NCBI RefSeq assembly: GCF_020297485.1
Contig: NZ_JAIWZC010000001.1
Coordinates: 3,162,001 to 3,226,000, forward strand
Direction of reading: 5' to 3'
DNA from: Enterocloster clostridioformis
Lineage (GTDB): Bacteria > Bacillota > Clostridia > Lachnospirales > Lachnospiraceae
Length of the DNA stretch: 64,000 nucleotides
A model generated the notes under the pieces. That model had not been told where the DNA came from. It saw only the letters and a list, made by a program, of their open reading frames with translations, and ran no database searches. The translations under genes were made by a program, and so were the position numbers. This document shows, piece after piece, positions 45,752 to 54,515 of this stretch. Within the stretch, counting starts at the first letter, position 1. The number at the start of each line of letters is the position of its first letter.

Positions 45752-46342
45752 TCATGTAAGGGACTCAATATTTTGTATCCATTCCCTTTGTATTTCAAAG
45801 CATACCCCTAATTCGTCCGACGGTGAATTAGGTTCCAGTTCAAAGACCCGGTCCCAGCTGGCTATGATTCTCTTTTTCAGCATGGGATAGTAGTTGCCAA
45901 ACGCCTCTGTAACAAGAGCCATCTCATTCTCAATCCCATACCGTTTCAGCTCCTCGTTAAACGCGCGCTCATCCTCCAGGTTAAACGGCACATACATATA
46001 ATTGACCCTGAACCCCCAGGCATACTCAGAAATGACATAAACCTTTTCCCCGGGTATCCTGAGCGTGAGACACACCGTATCCTCTGTGTTCCTCAGCCTG
46101 TATTCATCATGCATGGACAGCCATATGGGAAATGAGCACCCCTGGGGAACATCGATTCTCTCCCTGCACCGCTCGGCGAACCACCGGTAAAGCCTCAGGT
46201 AATACTCTGAAATAGAGTCATTTTTCATCCTGATATACTCCTCCTTTACCCGGTAGACACCCGTATTTTCCAGTTCCTCCAGCACCTTTTTGGACTGCCT
46301 GGTGTAAACCGTATAATATCCGTTTTCTGTTTTTCTGCTCAT
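45752..46342 (-). CDS. DUF3841-family protein
   Basis: The 196-residue protein has YYTVYTRQSKKVLEELENTG, GVYRVKEEYIRMKN and CSFPIWLSMHDEYRLRN, followed by VNYMYVPFNLEDERAFNEEL. This is the DUF3841 pattern, whose function is unknown to me. A distant paralogue (47141-47788) lies on the other side of the TetR gene. It is 150 bp upstream of grdI on the same strand. The pairing with a TetR regulator suggests a regulatory or stress role for betaine use (inference). Confidence 0.7.
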   Translation of the reverse strand: MSRKTENGYYTVYTRQSKKVLEELENTGVYRVKEEYIRMKNDSISEYYLRLYRWFAERCRERIDVPQGCSFPIWLSMHDEYRLRNTEDTVCLTLRIPGEKVYVISEYAWGFRVNYMYVPFNLEDERAFNEELKRYGIENEMALVTEAFGNYYPMLKKRIIASWDRVFELEPNSPSDELGVCFEIQREWIQNIESLT

Positions 46343-46446
46343 ATCAAATCCTCCTGACCCATTACATATTTTCCGGCTTCATAAAAAATGAGCCACGGAA
46401 GTCTCTTCTGACGGCCGCGGCGATTCATTCTGTTTCTGATGGTTTT

Positions 46447-47160
46447 TTATCTGGCATTTGCCATGTAATCATGGCCCAGGGTATCGCTGGCATATATACC
46501 TACGATGACTTCCACATCACGCTTAAACTCCTGGACTTTATCCTCGATTTCTTCCGGTTCCAGACCATAATCCAGGATGTCCTTCAGGTACCCCTTATAC
46601 AAAAGGCAGACCATCCGGTTCATCTTCATGGCATTCCCCATCGTAATGACGCCCGCCTGGGCGCAGCGCTCCGCCATGACCATGTCGCGTTCAAACAGGT
46701 CCGTGGACTGGAGCATGACCTGGAGATAGGGGCTGACTATATTGATTCGTTCCGGAAACATATCATAGTACTCACGGATGGCTGTGGTCAGATTCCGGCT
46801 GGCAGAGCTGAAAAATATGATATCGAAAGCCTGAGGATAGCGGAAGGCAATGCGGCAGTAGCATTCCCATATGCCAATGTGCATGTCCCAGATATCACGC
46901 CACTCCTTCTCGTGAATATTCAGCTCTTCCAGATACTCATCCAGATACCCCAGGTTGGCATAATAGAGCAGCTCTTCCACATTCTCAAAATACCGGTACA
47001 TGCTGGTGGTGCTGCACTGAAATTCCTTGGCCATCCTGCGTATGGAAATGGCCTCAGTCCCCTCGTCCCTAATGATTTCCAATGCCCTCTCTATGTAAAC
47101 CTTTCTGTTTAAATCCTTAAAATACTTTCTCCTCACTCGTTCATTTTCCACTGAAACCAT
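46447..47160 (-). CDS. TetR/AcrR-family transcriptional regulator
   Basis: The start is set at 47160 (MVSVENERVRRKYFKDL) after GAAGAAAGG. The HTH (about residues 20-65) is KVYIERALEIIRDEGTEAIS then IRRMAKEFQCSTTSMYRYFE. The ligand domain is all helical (DIWDMHIGIWECYCRIAFRY, FDIIFFSSASRNLTTAI). It overlaps the end of the second DUF3841 gene by about 20 bp, so it is translationally coupled. It is the likely regulator of the grd-BCCT operon just downstream. Confidence 0.88.
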   Translation of the reverse strand: MVSVENERVRRKYFKDLNRKVYIERALEIIRDEGTEAISIRRMAKEFQCSTTSMYRYFENVEELLYYANLGYLDEYLEELNIHEKEWRDIWDMHIGIWECYCRIAFRYPQAFDIIFFSSASRNLTTAIREYYDMFPERINIVSPYLQVMLQSTDLFERDMVMAERCAQAGVITMGNAMKMNRMVCLLYKGYLKDILDYGLEPEEIEDKVQEFKRDVEVIVGIYASDTLGHDYMANAR

Positions 47161-47788
47161 CCCTTTCTTCTGAAGCTGAATGGGAATTAATTCCCACCAC
47201 ATCCTCCTGTCTGAGCTGCCATACGGCGGCTCCCAGGTTTGTCTGTTCCATATTGTCTATGTCAAATATACGGTTCCAACTCTTCTTGATTTCCGACTTC
47301 AAGTATGGGTAAAAGGGAGACTGAAACACTTCCCAGTAAGCAGACACACCCATCTGGTTCATCTTTTGTTCAAAACGGGCTTCGTCCTCCCGATCCTTTC
47401 CCACATAGGAAAGATTCAGAACCTTCTGCCACTTTTCACGGTCAAACAGGACCGCTCGTTCCCTGGGAATGGACAGCTCCAGCAGAAAACTGTCCTGGGA
47501 CAAATACACCCAGCTCCGGTCGAAAAAAAGCCAGATAGGAGATTCAGCTCCTTCAGGCGGTTTGACCAAGAGCCCGGCCCTCTGTTTGAAAAATCCATAC
47601 GCCTCCTTAAACACCCAGGCGCTCTCCCCATACTTCCTGTCAATAAATTCCATCTTTACCTGAGAAAATCCATTCTCCCTGATACAATCAAGGACTGCGT
47701 CTGTCTGAGCTGTCCACAAATGCAGCATGGAACCCGGACTGAATCCGTCCTCCTTATTATCCCTCAGCATGTCATCCTCCGTAGGCAT
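47141..47788 (-). CDS. DUF3841-like protein (second paralogue)
   Basis: The 215-residue protein has MLHLWTAQTDAVLDCIRENG, SAWVFKEAYGFFKQRAG, PIWLFFDRSWVYLSQDSFLL and LKSEIKKSWNRIFDIDN, aligning in layout with the protein at 45752-46342. The N-terminal 30 codons are also found in the deletion scar at 7197-7324. It is the first gene of the operon and divergent from the DUF6512 gene. Confidence 0.65.
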   Translation of the reverse strand: MPTEDDMLRDNKEDGFSPGSMLHLWTAQTDAVLDCIRENGFSQVKMEFIDRKYGESAWVFKEAYGFFKQRAGLLVKPPEGAESPIWLFFDRSWVYLSQDSFLLELSIPRERAVLFDREKWQKVLNLSYVGKDREDEARFEQKMNQMGVSAYWEVFQSPFYPYLKSEIKKSWNRIFDIDNMEQTNLGAAVWQLRQEDVVGINSHSASEERDGFSGK

Positions 47789-47923
47789 ATTCCTGACTTT
47801 AAACTATATTTTCAGTGTACATTGTTTTATAATATTTGTCAAAAAGAAAACAAAATCCCTTTCGTTCTTTGTCCAATGTTCTATCATATGTCCCTATTTC
47901 ATACAGTGTAACAGGAGGTGCGT

Positions 47924-48409
47924 ATGAATATTTCACTAACAATAGCCGGAATTCTGTCCGTATCCCTACTGGGGACCCTTCTCCATTTCACCTACCGCTG
48001 GTCCGGCCGCAATCCCCCTATCGCCCCTGTCAACGAGTCTGTCTGGGAACATATGAAACTGCTGTTTTTCCCCATGCTTCTGTTTGGACTATGGAGCTTA
48101 AAGGGCGAGACCGACGCCTGCCGTATATCTGCATTTCACGCAGGGCTGCTTATGGGAACGCTCCTGATACCGGTACTGTATTACTCTTATACAAGCGCGC
48201 TGGGACATAGCATTTTGGCTGTGGATATAACAATATTTTACATCTGCGTCATTGCGGCCTTTCTCATATACCGCGGACTGTCAGGGAGCTGTCTGTTGGA
48301 AAAATACAGCCATGTAACATCCATGGCCGTGTTTCTTTTATTGATTTGTTTTCTGCTGTTTACTTATTTTCCACCGGGATTTTCTATTTTTAAGGATCCG
48401 GAGGGATGA
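47924..48409 (+). CDS. DUF6512-type integral membrane protein (right copy)
   Basis: The 161-residue membrane protein closely matches 7455-7949 but lacks three residues after NPP (NPPIAPVNES against NPLIGLIAPVNES). The ATG at 47924 is 5 nt behind AGGAGG. It is divergent from the DUF3841-TetR-grd genes. Conservation of both copies, while the grd genes between were lost on the left, suggests it works independently of them. Confidence 0.75.
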   Translation: MNISLTIAGILSVSLLGTLLHFTYRWSGRNPPIAPVNESVWEHMKLLFFPMLLFGLWSLKGETDACRISAFHAGLLMGTLLIPVLYYSYTSALGHSILAVDITIFYICVIAAFLIYRGLSGSCLLEKYSHVTSMAVFLLLICFLLFTYFPPGFSIFKDPEG

Positions 48410-48879
48410 TGGAGTGCGACAGAATGATGATGGCATGATAATGGTATGATGATAATAGATGACAGCTTTTCCGGAATTATAATGTGATTAAGTACTGACC
48501 CGAAAGGACTTTGAAATGGCCGGTATCACCCGTAACAGGCCTTCAAAATAGTCCGTTATCATCCAATTTGAAATGTATATATAGTCTGTATTTCACAAAA
48601 CATATATGCTGATTTGCGTAAGCAAATGCCCGTCAGGTATACTGCATAATCTTGATCAGCCCCTTGTCAAGCAGACAGGTGAAATATCTAAAATTTAGTG
48701 CGGACGATGCCTGCATTTCGGTTTGGAGTGCAGGCATTTTTCTATGCACACCATTTCTCTTTATATTTGGTTATCCGTTTGTTTGCGGTAGTGTAAAATA
48801 GTTTGTGTCTTTGGAAAAAAATGTCTCCTTTTTGGTAAGAATTCAGATATGACAATTCTTATCGAAAAGGAGCATTTTT
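48410..48879. other. Duplication end and IS256 left flank
   Basis: There is no gene. Homology to the left copy ends near 48655. It is followed by a terminator (48707-48742) and the left end of a truncated IS256. Confidence 0.6.
48707..48742 (+). terminator. Rho-independent terminator
   Basis: ATGCCTGCA and TGCAGGCAT form a perfect 9-bp stem with a 13-nt loop and a following TTTTTCT. Confidence 0.8.
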
Positions 48880-49529
48880 ATGGCAGTAGCTAAGGAACAA
48901 ATTCGACAGATTATTTCACAAAACAACTTGAACAGTGTGGCGGATGTCTATTCCCTTCTCAAAGAGAGCTTTAAAGACATCCTCCAGGAGTTGATGGAGG
49001 CGGAACTCGATGCTTCCCTTGGTTATGAAAAGAACCAAAAAGGAGAGCTCTCCTTAAACAATAAGCGTAACGGTCATTCCCCTAAGACCCTCAAAAGCCA
49101 GTATGGGGAATTTCAGGTGGATGTGCCCAGAGACCGCAATGGGGAGTTTGAACCAAAACTCATCCCGAAATACCAGCGGGATATTTCAGGAATTGAAGAA
49201 AAGGTCATTTCTTTGTACGCAAGGGGAATGAGCACAAGGGACATTCATGACCAGCTCCAGGAGCTTTATGGGATCGAACTCTCTGCGGAAATGGTCAGCA
49301 AAATCACTGACAAGATTCTCCCACAAGTCAAAGAGTGGCAGCCCCGCCCCTTGGCGCCTATTTACCCTTTCATCTTCATGGACTGCATCCACTATAAGGT
49401 ACGGGAAGATGGACGTATTTTAAGCAGGGCTGCCTATGTAGTTCTTGGAGTTACCACGCAAGGGTATAAGGATATCCTCAGCATCACCGTAGGGGCAAAT
49501 GAAACTAGCAAGTTTTGGCTTGGGATGCA
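48880..49529 (+). pseudogene. IS256-family transposase, N-terminal half
   Basis: The start has GAAAAGGAGCATTTTT before the ATG. The protein shows the Mutator-type features ELMEAELDASLGYEKNQKGE, NNKRNGHSPKTLKSQYGEFQ, DVPRDRNGEFEPKLIPKYQR, the first catalytic Asp in FIFMDCIHYKVRE and GANETSKFWLGM. At about 49529 the sequence changes into the antisense of the next gene. The second Asp and Glu of the DDE triad are missing, so it is inactive. The junction also removed the 3' end of the neighbouring gene. Confidence 0.9.
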
Positions 49530-50523
49530 TTTGTTCTTCCTCGGTTGCTCCTTCAGCATTCAAATCGCTATTCGCTTTACTATATTGCATCTTTGCAGAC
49601 AAATCTTCCATATATGATTCAAGACTTTCTAAATACATAAGGTTGTCCCTAAAATATTTGGCAACGGTTAAATCCGCTTTCCAATAATCTGACATTGCAT
49701 TTGGAATCATTTTGTCATACTTAATCTCACGAATAGACGCAACAAATTTTTTCTGTTCGAGTGTAGTAATTTTGTCTTTAGGAACAACTGCTTTTGCGTA
49801 CTCATTTGGAAGTGGTGCAGTTCCTTTTGTTCCATATGCTGTTGATTGTATCTGTAGAATTTCATCAAATGCTGACTTGGTCACCTCCCATTTATGCGGG
49901 GGTTCCTTAACTTTTATTAATATTTCGCCAAGCAAAGCACCTATATATCCGTCTCTATTTTCGGAAGGAATATGACCTACATATTTAGAAAATTCATTAG
50001 ATATACCGTCTATTGAAGTTTTGGCAGCTTCAATCGTAAATTTATCTAATATTTCCAAAAGGCGACTTTCGTCATAAGAGTCACCGAAAATTCTATTATA
50101 TTGATTCCTGAATGTTTCTTCATTTTTCTTAGAGATAGCTCCTATATCTTTTAAGCGTTTTAATTTCTCAGTCTTTTTTATATTATTCCAACTATGAAAC
50201 GGAGAATCACTTTGAATTGTAGCTGTAGTACTGAGTATATAATTGGAAAAGTTTTTTACACGCTCATAGTCTACATACCAATTTGCAAGTGTCTTCCAAA
50301 AATCTATATCTCTGTCCAAAATAGATTTATTACCAAAATGATGTTTTACTTCTCCCTGAAAGCGACCACCCACATCATTTATAATGCTCACATCACCATT
50401 TGTCTCAATTTGCAGAGTATCGCCATCGTTCAATTCAAAGCAATCTCTTAAAGCTATTAGATACTGGTATATATCACCAGCTTTTTGCAATGTTGCATCA
50501 TTAACTGCTCTTGTCACGGTCAA
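49530..50523 (-). pseudogene. Third gene of AbiE operon: nuclease-like (DUF4297/ABC-3C-type) protein, 3' truncated
   Basis: The frame starts MTVTRAVNDATLQKAGDIYQ and shows a restriction-endonuclease-like pattern: KAGDIYQYLIALRDCFELND, LQIETNGDVSIINDVGG, then FQGEVKHHF (acidic residue followed by E-x-K). The rest is helical. The natural C-terminus is lost at the IS256 junction near residue 331; the last 36 residues are antisense IS256. It overlaps the AbiEii gene by 23 bp, so it is one operon. The similarity to DUF4297 or CTD7 'three-component' defence proteins is from memory and tentative. Confidence 0.55.
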
Positions 50524-51433
50524 TACCTCCCTTCAGATTTGACCATTTTCTCGCATTGCTTTTCCAGATATTTTGCCATTCTTTCTCATTCACAATCGCA
50601 TCAAACACAGGCTCAAGAAAAGTCTGGATTTCCGCAATAACGAATGAAAACTCAAGCGTGTTATCTTTTATGGTTTTCAAAAAGAATTTCCAACGCTTCT
50701 GCATATCTTCATCATCGGCAAGTGCAACAACACGCTTAAAACTATCTCTGTCATAGGGAGTACCACGCCGCTGTAAGGTTTCAAATACAGCTGCCTGCAA
50801 TTTTGCACCCTCAAAATCGAATGTCCTTGAGAGATAATAAATGTCATAAAAATCTTTCATTCTGCCTGTCAGTTCAAAGCGTTGCAGTGTGGCATCAAAC
50901 TTCTCGGCAATGGTGCTTTCAAGGGAATAAGTTTTGATTACAGGTGCTTCAAAGTCTGGAAGCTGAGTATTGATTGTGCGTTCTTCGGCACGGGGGACTA
51001 TAATATCACCCACGCCTATATCAACATTGAACGGCACACGCACATTTTTTATTTGAGCAATAATCTGTGTACTGATACCGTGATATTTTCTTTGCGGAGA
51101 AATCTCTTCAAAGCCTTTTGCTCGCATTTCTATATAATCGTTACCAGTCGGTGTGTCGATGATTTTACAAATCAAATCTTTAACAGCATCTATTGAATTA
51201 GAGTATCCACGGAGCAGGAAATCGACATCAATGGTAGCTCGACTTTCAAAATTGGTTAGAGTATAAATGAACAATCCACCTTTGAGTATTAGTGTATCCT
51301 CACACCCAGATTTTGATAGCTTTCTCAAAAATTCTTCCTGCACAAAAAGTTGTAAGCATTGCTGATAGCTGATACCAGAAGCTTTTGCTTTATTTCTCAG
51401 CTTTGCCAGAACGGAAGCTGCTATATCTGCCAT
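50501..51433 (-). CDS. abiEii: AbiEii-type nucleotidyltransferase toxin
   Basis: The 310-residue protein has the DNA polymerase beta-like nucleotidyltransferase motif LILKGGLFIYTLTNFES then TIDVDFLLRG (D-x-D). Later it has YSLESTIAEKFDATLQRFEL and RMKDFYDIYYLSR, the AbiEii/AbiGii family signature. The start at 51433 overlaps the antitoxin stop (TAATG). Members modify tRNA ends or other substrates to arrest growth and abort phage infection. Confidence 0.9.
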   Translation of the reverse strand: MADIAASVLAKLRNKAKASGISYQQCLQLFVQEEFLRKLSKSGCEDTLILKGGLFIYTLTNFESRATIDVDFLLRGYSNSIDAVKDLICKIIDTPTGNDYIEMRAKGFEEISPQRKYHGISTQIIAQIKNVRVPFNVDIGVGDIIVPRAEERTINTQLPDFEAPVIKTYSLESTIAEKFDATLQRFELTGRMKDFYDIYYLSRTFDFEGAKLQAAVFETLQRRGTPYDRDSFKRVVALADDEDMQKRWKFFLKTIKDNTLEFSFVIAEIQTFLEPVFDAIVNEKEWQNIWKSNARKWSNLKGGIDRDKSS

Positions 51434-52041
51434 TACAACCACACTCCAATCAATTCTTTTACACGCGTTTGTACACGCAAAACTTTCGCATATTCTATAA
51501 GATTCGGTATATTCTTTTTCGGGTCTTTAACATAGCCCTGTACTGCTTTATTAAAAACCTCCTTATCCATCTTGTTCATATTTCGCAGCACATCGCAAAT
51601 AGTACGGTCACGGTCATAAATGCGGACTTTGTGGAAATCAATTTCACCCTCGGTTTCGCCCAGCGTAACCAACTCTGACTCTACACGATATGCCTTTATA
51701 AACGGATAATCGATTTTTGTTCGCCGCTTAGAGACATTTTTATCTATTGCAAAGTTCCACTCAGCAGGATTTCTGTCACTGTATCTATAATAGAATAGGG
51801 CAGTCTCCATACAGAGCACTGCATCGGGAAACAATCGATTGATAATGACAACTTCGCTTTCTCCATAATCTTGAGTCCAGTGATAGTAACCTCGCCTGAC
51901 TCTTTCAATCAATCCTTCGTCTAAAAGTTGTTTTATATCTGCATAGTATAACTTTGAAGCTGTAAGTTCAGCAGTAGTCATAACATAATTATGACTGCTA
52001 AACAACATTCTCAGTGTCTCAATATCTTTATTCTGAAGCAT
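51433..52041 (-). CDS. abiEi: AbiEi-type antitoxin
   Basis: The 202-residue protein has an N-terminal winged helix (HNYVMTTAELTASKLYYADI, then LIERVRRGYYHW) and the AbiEi C-domain (LFPDAVLCMETALFYYRYSD, DRDRTICDVLRNMNKMDKEV). In type IV systems AbiEi binds its own promoter and neutralises AbiEii without direct contact. The upstream AT-rich 240 bp (52042-52280) should hold the operator; I saw no clear repeat. Confidence 0.88.
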   Translation of the reverse strand: MLQNKDIETLRMLFSSHNYVMTTAELTASKLYYADIKQLLDEGLIERVRRGYYHWTQDYGESEVVIINRLFPDAVLCMETALFYYRYSDRNPAEWNFAIDKNVSKRRTKIDYPFIKAYRVESELVTLGETEGEIDFHKVRIYDRDRTICDVLRNMNKMDKEVFNKAVQGYVKDPKKNIPNLIEYAKVLRVQTRVKELIGVWL

Positions 52042-52280
52042 ATCTTCACCTCTATTTAATCGCCCTTAATCAAAGCAATAATTGGGCACTTTACTATATT
52101 ATATTCGATTTTTCTCTTTAAGTCAATAATAGCAAAGTGAACGCTTTTAATTGTACCAATCAGGCAGTTTAGTATAAAATCTGTCCTCCGCTTTTATAAC
52201 CAGATAAAATATTGGTCAGCGAAAAGACAAATATGTAAAAAAATAAGCGTACCACTGTTTTTATGATACGCTCATCATTA

Positions 52281-52634
52281 TTAAATTACCTCAAAATGCT
52301 TCAAAGCATCCTTTATCGCTTCCGCTTTCTCCGCCGTCGGATGCTTCCTCGGTTGTTTCAATTCCTCTACCGCATTAGGGGCATCATACATCGGCAATCC
52401 TAACTCCCTCTTTACCTCTGCGATATATGCGGTATGTACTTTGAAGCCATATTTCGCTTCTATGTACTCCTTAATCATCTTGTATGTAACTCGTTCCTTC
52501 GGCTTGTACGCTTCGGCTCTCTTGGCTATATTATCAAGCGGCACTTTGCCCTCACCCTCGCCAAACTCGACTTTTACGTTGATTACACTGTCGGGTTTTT
52601 TGTGGGAAAGCATTACAACCGTCTCAACGTGCAC
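52281..52634 (-). CDS. C-terminal module of a mobile-element methyltransferase-linked protein (fragment)
   Basis: The 117-codon frame (GEGEGKVPLDNIAKRAEAYK, VTYKMIKEYIEAKYGFKVHT, then AYIAEVKRELGLPMYDAPNA) is a domain that I recall downstream of, or fused to, methyltransferases on clostridial conjugative elements. The 5' side shows HVETVVMLSH entered from upstream sequence without an RBS. The fragment was probably cut from a longer protein near 52640. Confidence 0.5.
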   Translation of the reverse strand: MHVETVVMLSHKKPDSVINVKVEFGEGEGKVPLDNIAKRAEAYKPKERVTYKMIKEYIEAKYGFKVHTAYIAEVKRELGLPMYDAPNAVEELKQPRKHPTAEKAEAIKDALKHFEVI

Positions 52635-52711
52635 CGTAAGTCGATGTCAAAAAATCATGTGTGCTACACAATATTATAGCGTAACTTATTATCTTCACGA
52701 CTTTACAACTT

Positions 52712-53470
52712 TTATAAATGCCAGCACTGTTGCCGAATTAACTGTTTTAAAGCTTTCATAACTACACTGGATTTTATGCTGGTTTCGATATTTCTCACGA
52801 AAGTGGCATAAAATACCTGCTGCCGGATTTGCTCACTAAGGGCAAACCGAAATTCCTGCACACTTTCTGTACGGTACTTTGAAAATGATTCTTCCTGATA
52901 TGGCAGTATCTTCATGGCACAATACGAAATGTTGATCAGATTAACCAACATTTCGATTCCCTTCCGACTGCGTAACATATAGCTGCATAACGACCAGAAC
53001 GTTTTCTGTTCATAATAACTCACCTCGATATTCCAGCGAAATGTGTAACACAATAATGGGATGAACTGCATACGCTCACTCCCGGTCTGGTTTAGCGGCG
53101 CCTTTTCCTGCCATGCGCAGAATATCTGCATCTGCTCTGGAATAATCGTACTGAAAAACAGGCGTCTGGAGCCGCCGGTTTTCTCTGTAGAAGTTACATA
53201 GGCGGGAACTTCCCTTTGCCCGAAGATATTGGTAAGGACCCGGCGTACACCCATGTAGTAATCCCCTATCTTTTCAGCAGAAAGAGTGAAGTCCTCTTTA
53301 ATAGAAAGGCGTTCCCCATGCTTTGCGGGCCTGCCTCTTCTGCCGGTTGGCTGTGGGGCAAGGTCATAAATAACAGAGTCAGCCCTGGCATTACAGATCA
53401 AATCCCGATTGAACAAAATCGCTACGCGATGGCCTGCCAAGGCTGTGGCGCAGTTTTTACGTTCCTCTAA
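52712..53470 (-). pseudogene. IS4/IS701-type transposase, C-terminal part
   Basis: The frame runs from ERKNCATALAGHRVAILFNR through RADSVIYDLAPQPTGRRGRP to RWNIEVSYYEQKTFWSLCSY, which contains the third catalytic Glu, and ends at 52712. The N-terminal DD region is missing. It is replaced at about 53480-53514 by the tyrosine recombinase/IS91 module. Confidence 0.75.
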
Positions 53471-53666
53471 ATAAAAAGCAGTGGAAAAATCTTCCGCAAT
53501 ACGGTATTGTTAAGTTACCACACAAAACAACCAAATACGGAAACCTCCACTGCCTATGATTACAATAGCATTTTTTGGTGTCTTCCGCAAGCGGAATTAT
53601 GATGCCAATGCCCCTCCTGACAGGCAGCTGCCACGATCAACGCTGCTTATTTCAGGAGGTTTTATT

Positions 53667-54515
53667 ATGTACGATGATATTTTTGAATCTATCCGCTATG
53701 AAGCGGAAAAACGGAACCTGCGGGAAAGTACCATAAACTTGTACTGTGCCAATGTCAATTACTTTCTCCGCTGTATTGGGAAAACCGCCTCTGAGCTTAC
53801 ACTTGACGATGCGGAAAGTTTCCTCTCTGCCAAACGTTTGGAAGGCAGGTCTCCCGAAACTCACAACCACTATCGGTCAGCAATTAAGTTCTTCTACAAA
53901 AAAGTGCTCTGGATCCTTTGGGATGATGACATAGTTCCTGCCATGAAAAGGGAACGGAACCTTCCCGCCGTCCTGAGCCGTAATGAGATAAACGCGATCA
54001 TTGAGGCCACCCAAAACCTGAAGCATAAAGCTATCATTGCGACGATGTACTCTTCCGGATTACGCGTCTCAGAGGCTGTCCATCTCCATTACGATGACAT
54101 TTCCCGTACCAACATGACCATCCATGTCCGTGAAACCAAAGGCAGGATCGACAGGTATACCATCCTCTCCCGGAAGAATCTTGACCTTCTTACCGAGTAT
54201 TGGTACAAATGCGGCCGGCCCAGGGGGATACTTTTCCCAAGCTCCTGGACTGGTGGATACCTGGATATAACCAGTGTGAACCAGTTCTTTAAAAAAAGCG
54301 CCAGGCTTGCCGGTATTACCCGCCGTGTCTCTTCCCATGCGTGCCGACACAGTTTTGCCAGCCACCTGTTTGAAAGCGGGACCGATATCAAATATATCCA
54401 GTCCCTTCTCGGGCATGTGGATCCCCGCTCTACCGATGTCTACCTCCATGTAAGCAACAAGACTCTCCTCGGCATCCGCAGCCCGTTCGATGGTCCGCAA
54501 GGCGGTGAGGAATGA
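53667..54515 (+). CDS. Tyrosine recombinase associated with IS91-type element, module 2
   Basis: The 282-residue protein starts at 53667 after CAGGAGG. Catalytic residues are in SSGLRVSEAVHL (Arg), SSHACRHSFASHLFESG (His/Arg) and LLGHVDPRSTDVYLHVSNKT (His and Tyr). It is homologous to, but clearly different from, the module 1 enzyme, so the modules are separate arrivals rather than a recent duplication. The stop overlaps the transposase ATG. Confidence 0.9.
   Translation: MYDDIFESIRYEAEKRNLRESTINLYCANVNYFLRCIGKTASELTLDDAESFLSAKRLEGRSPETHNHYRSAIKFFYKKVLWILWDDDIVPAMKRERNLPAVLSRNEINAIIEATQNLKHKAIIATMYSSGLRVSEAVHLHYDDISRTNMTIHVRETKGRIDRYTILSRKNLDLLTEYWYKCGRPRGILFPSSWTGGYLDITSVNQFFKKSARLAGITRRVSSHACRHSFASHLFESGTDIKYIQSLLGHVDPRSTDVYLHVSNKTLLGIRSPFDGPQGGEE

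Larger units (their letters stand above)
39847..48655. repeat. Right, complete copy of the segmental duplication
   Basis: It runs from the cyclo-ligase 3' end to 250 bp past the DUF6512 gene, colinear with 5750-8160. It contains the betaine reductase genes that the left copy lacks. Confidence 0.9.

Noticed and set aside
49420..49529. C-terminal 36 residues of the AbiE-linked third protein
   Set aside because: They are the antisense of IS256 transposase sequence beyond a junction, not part of the original protein.
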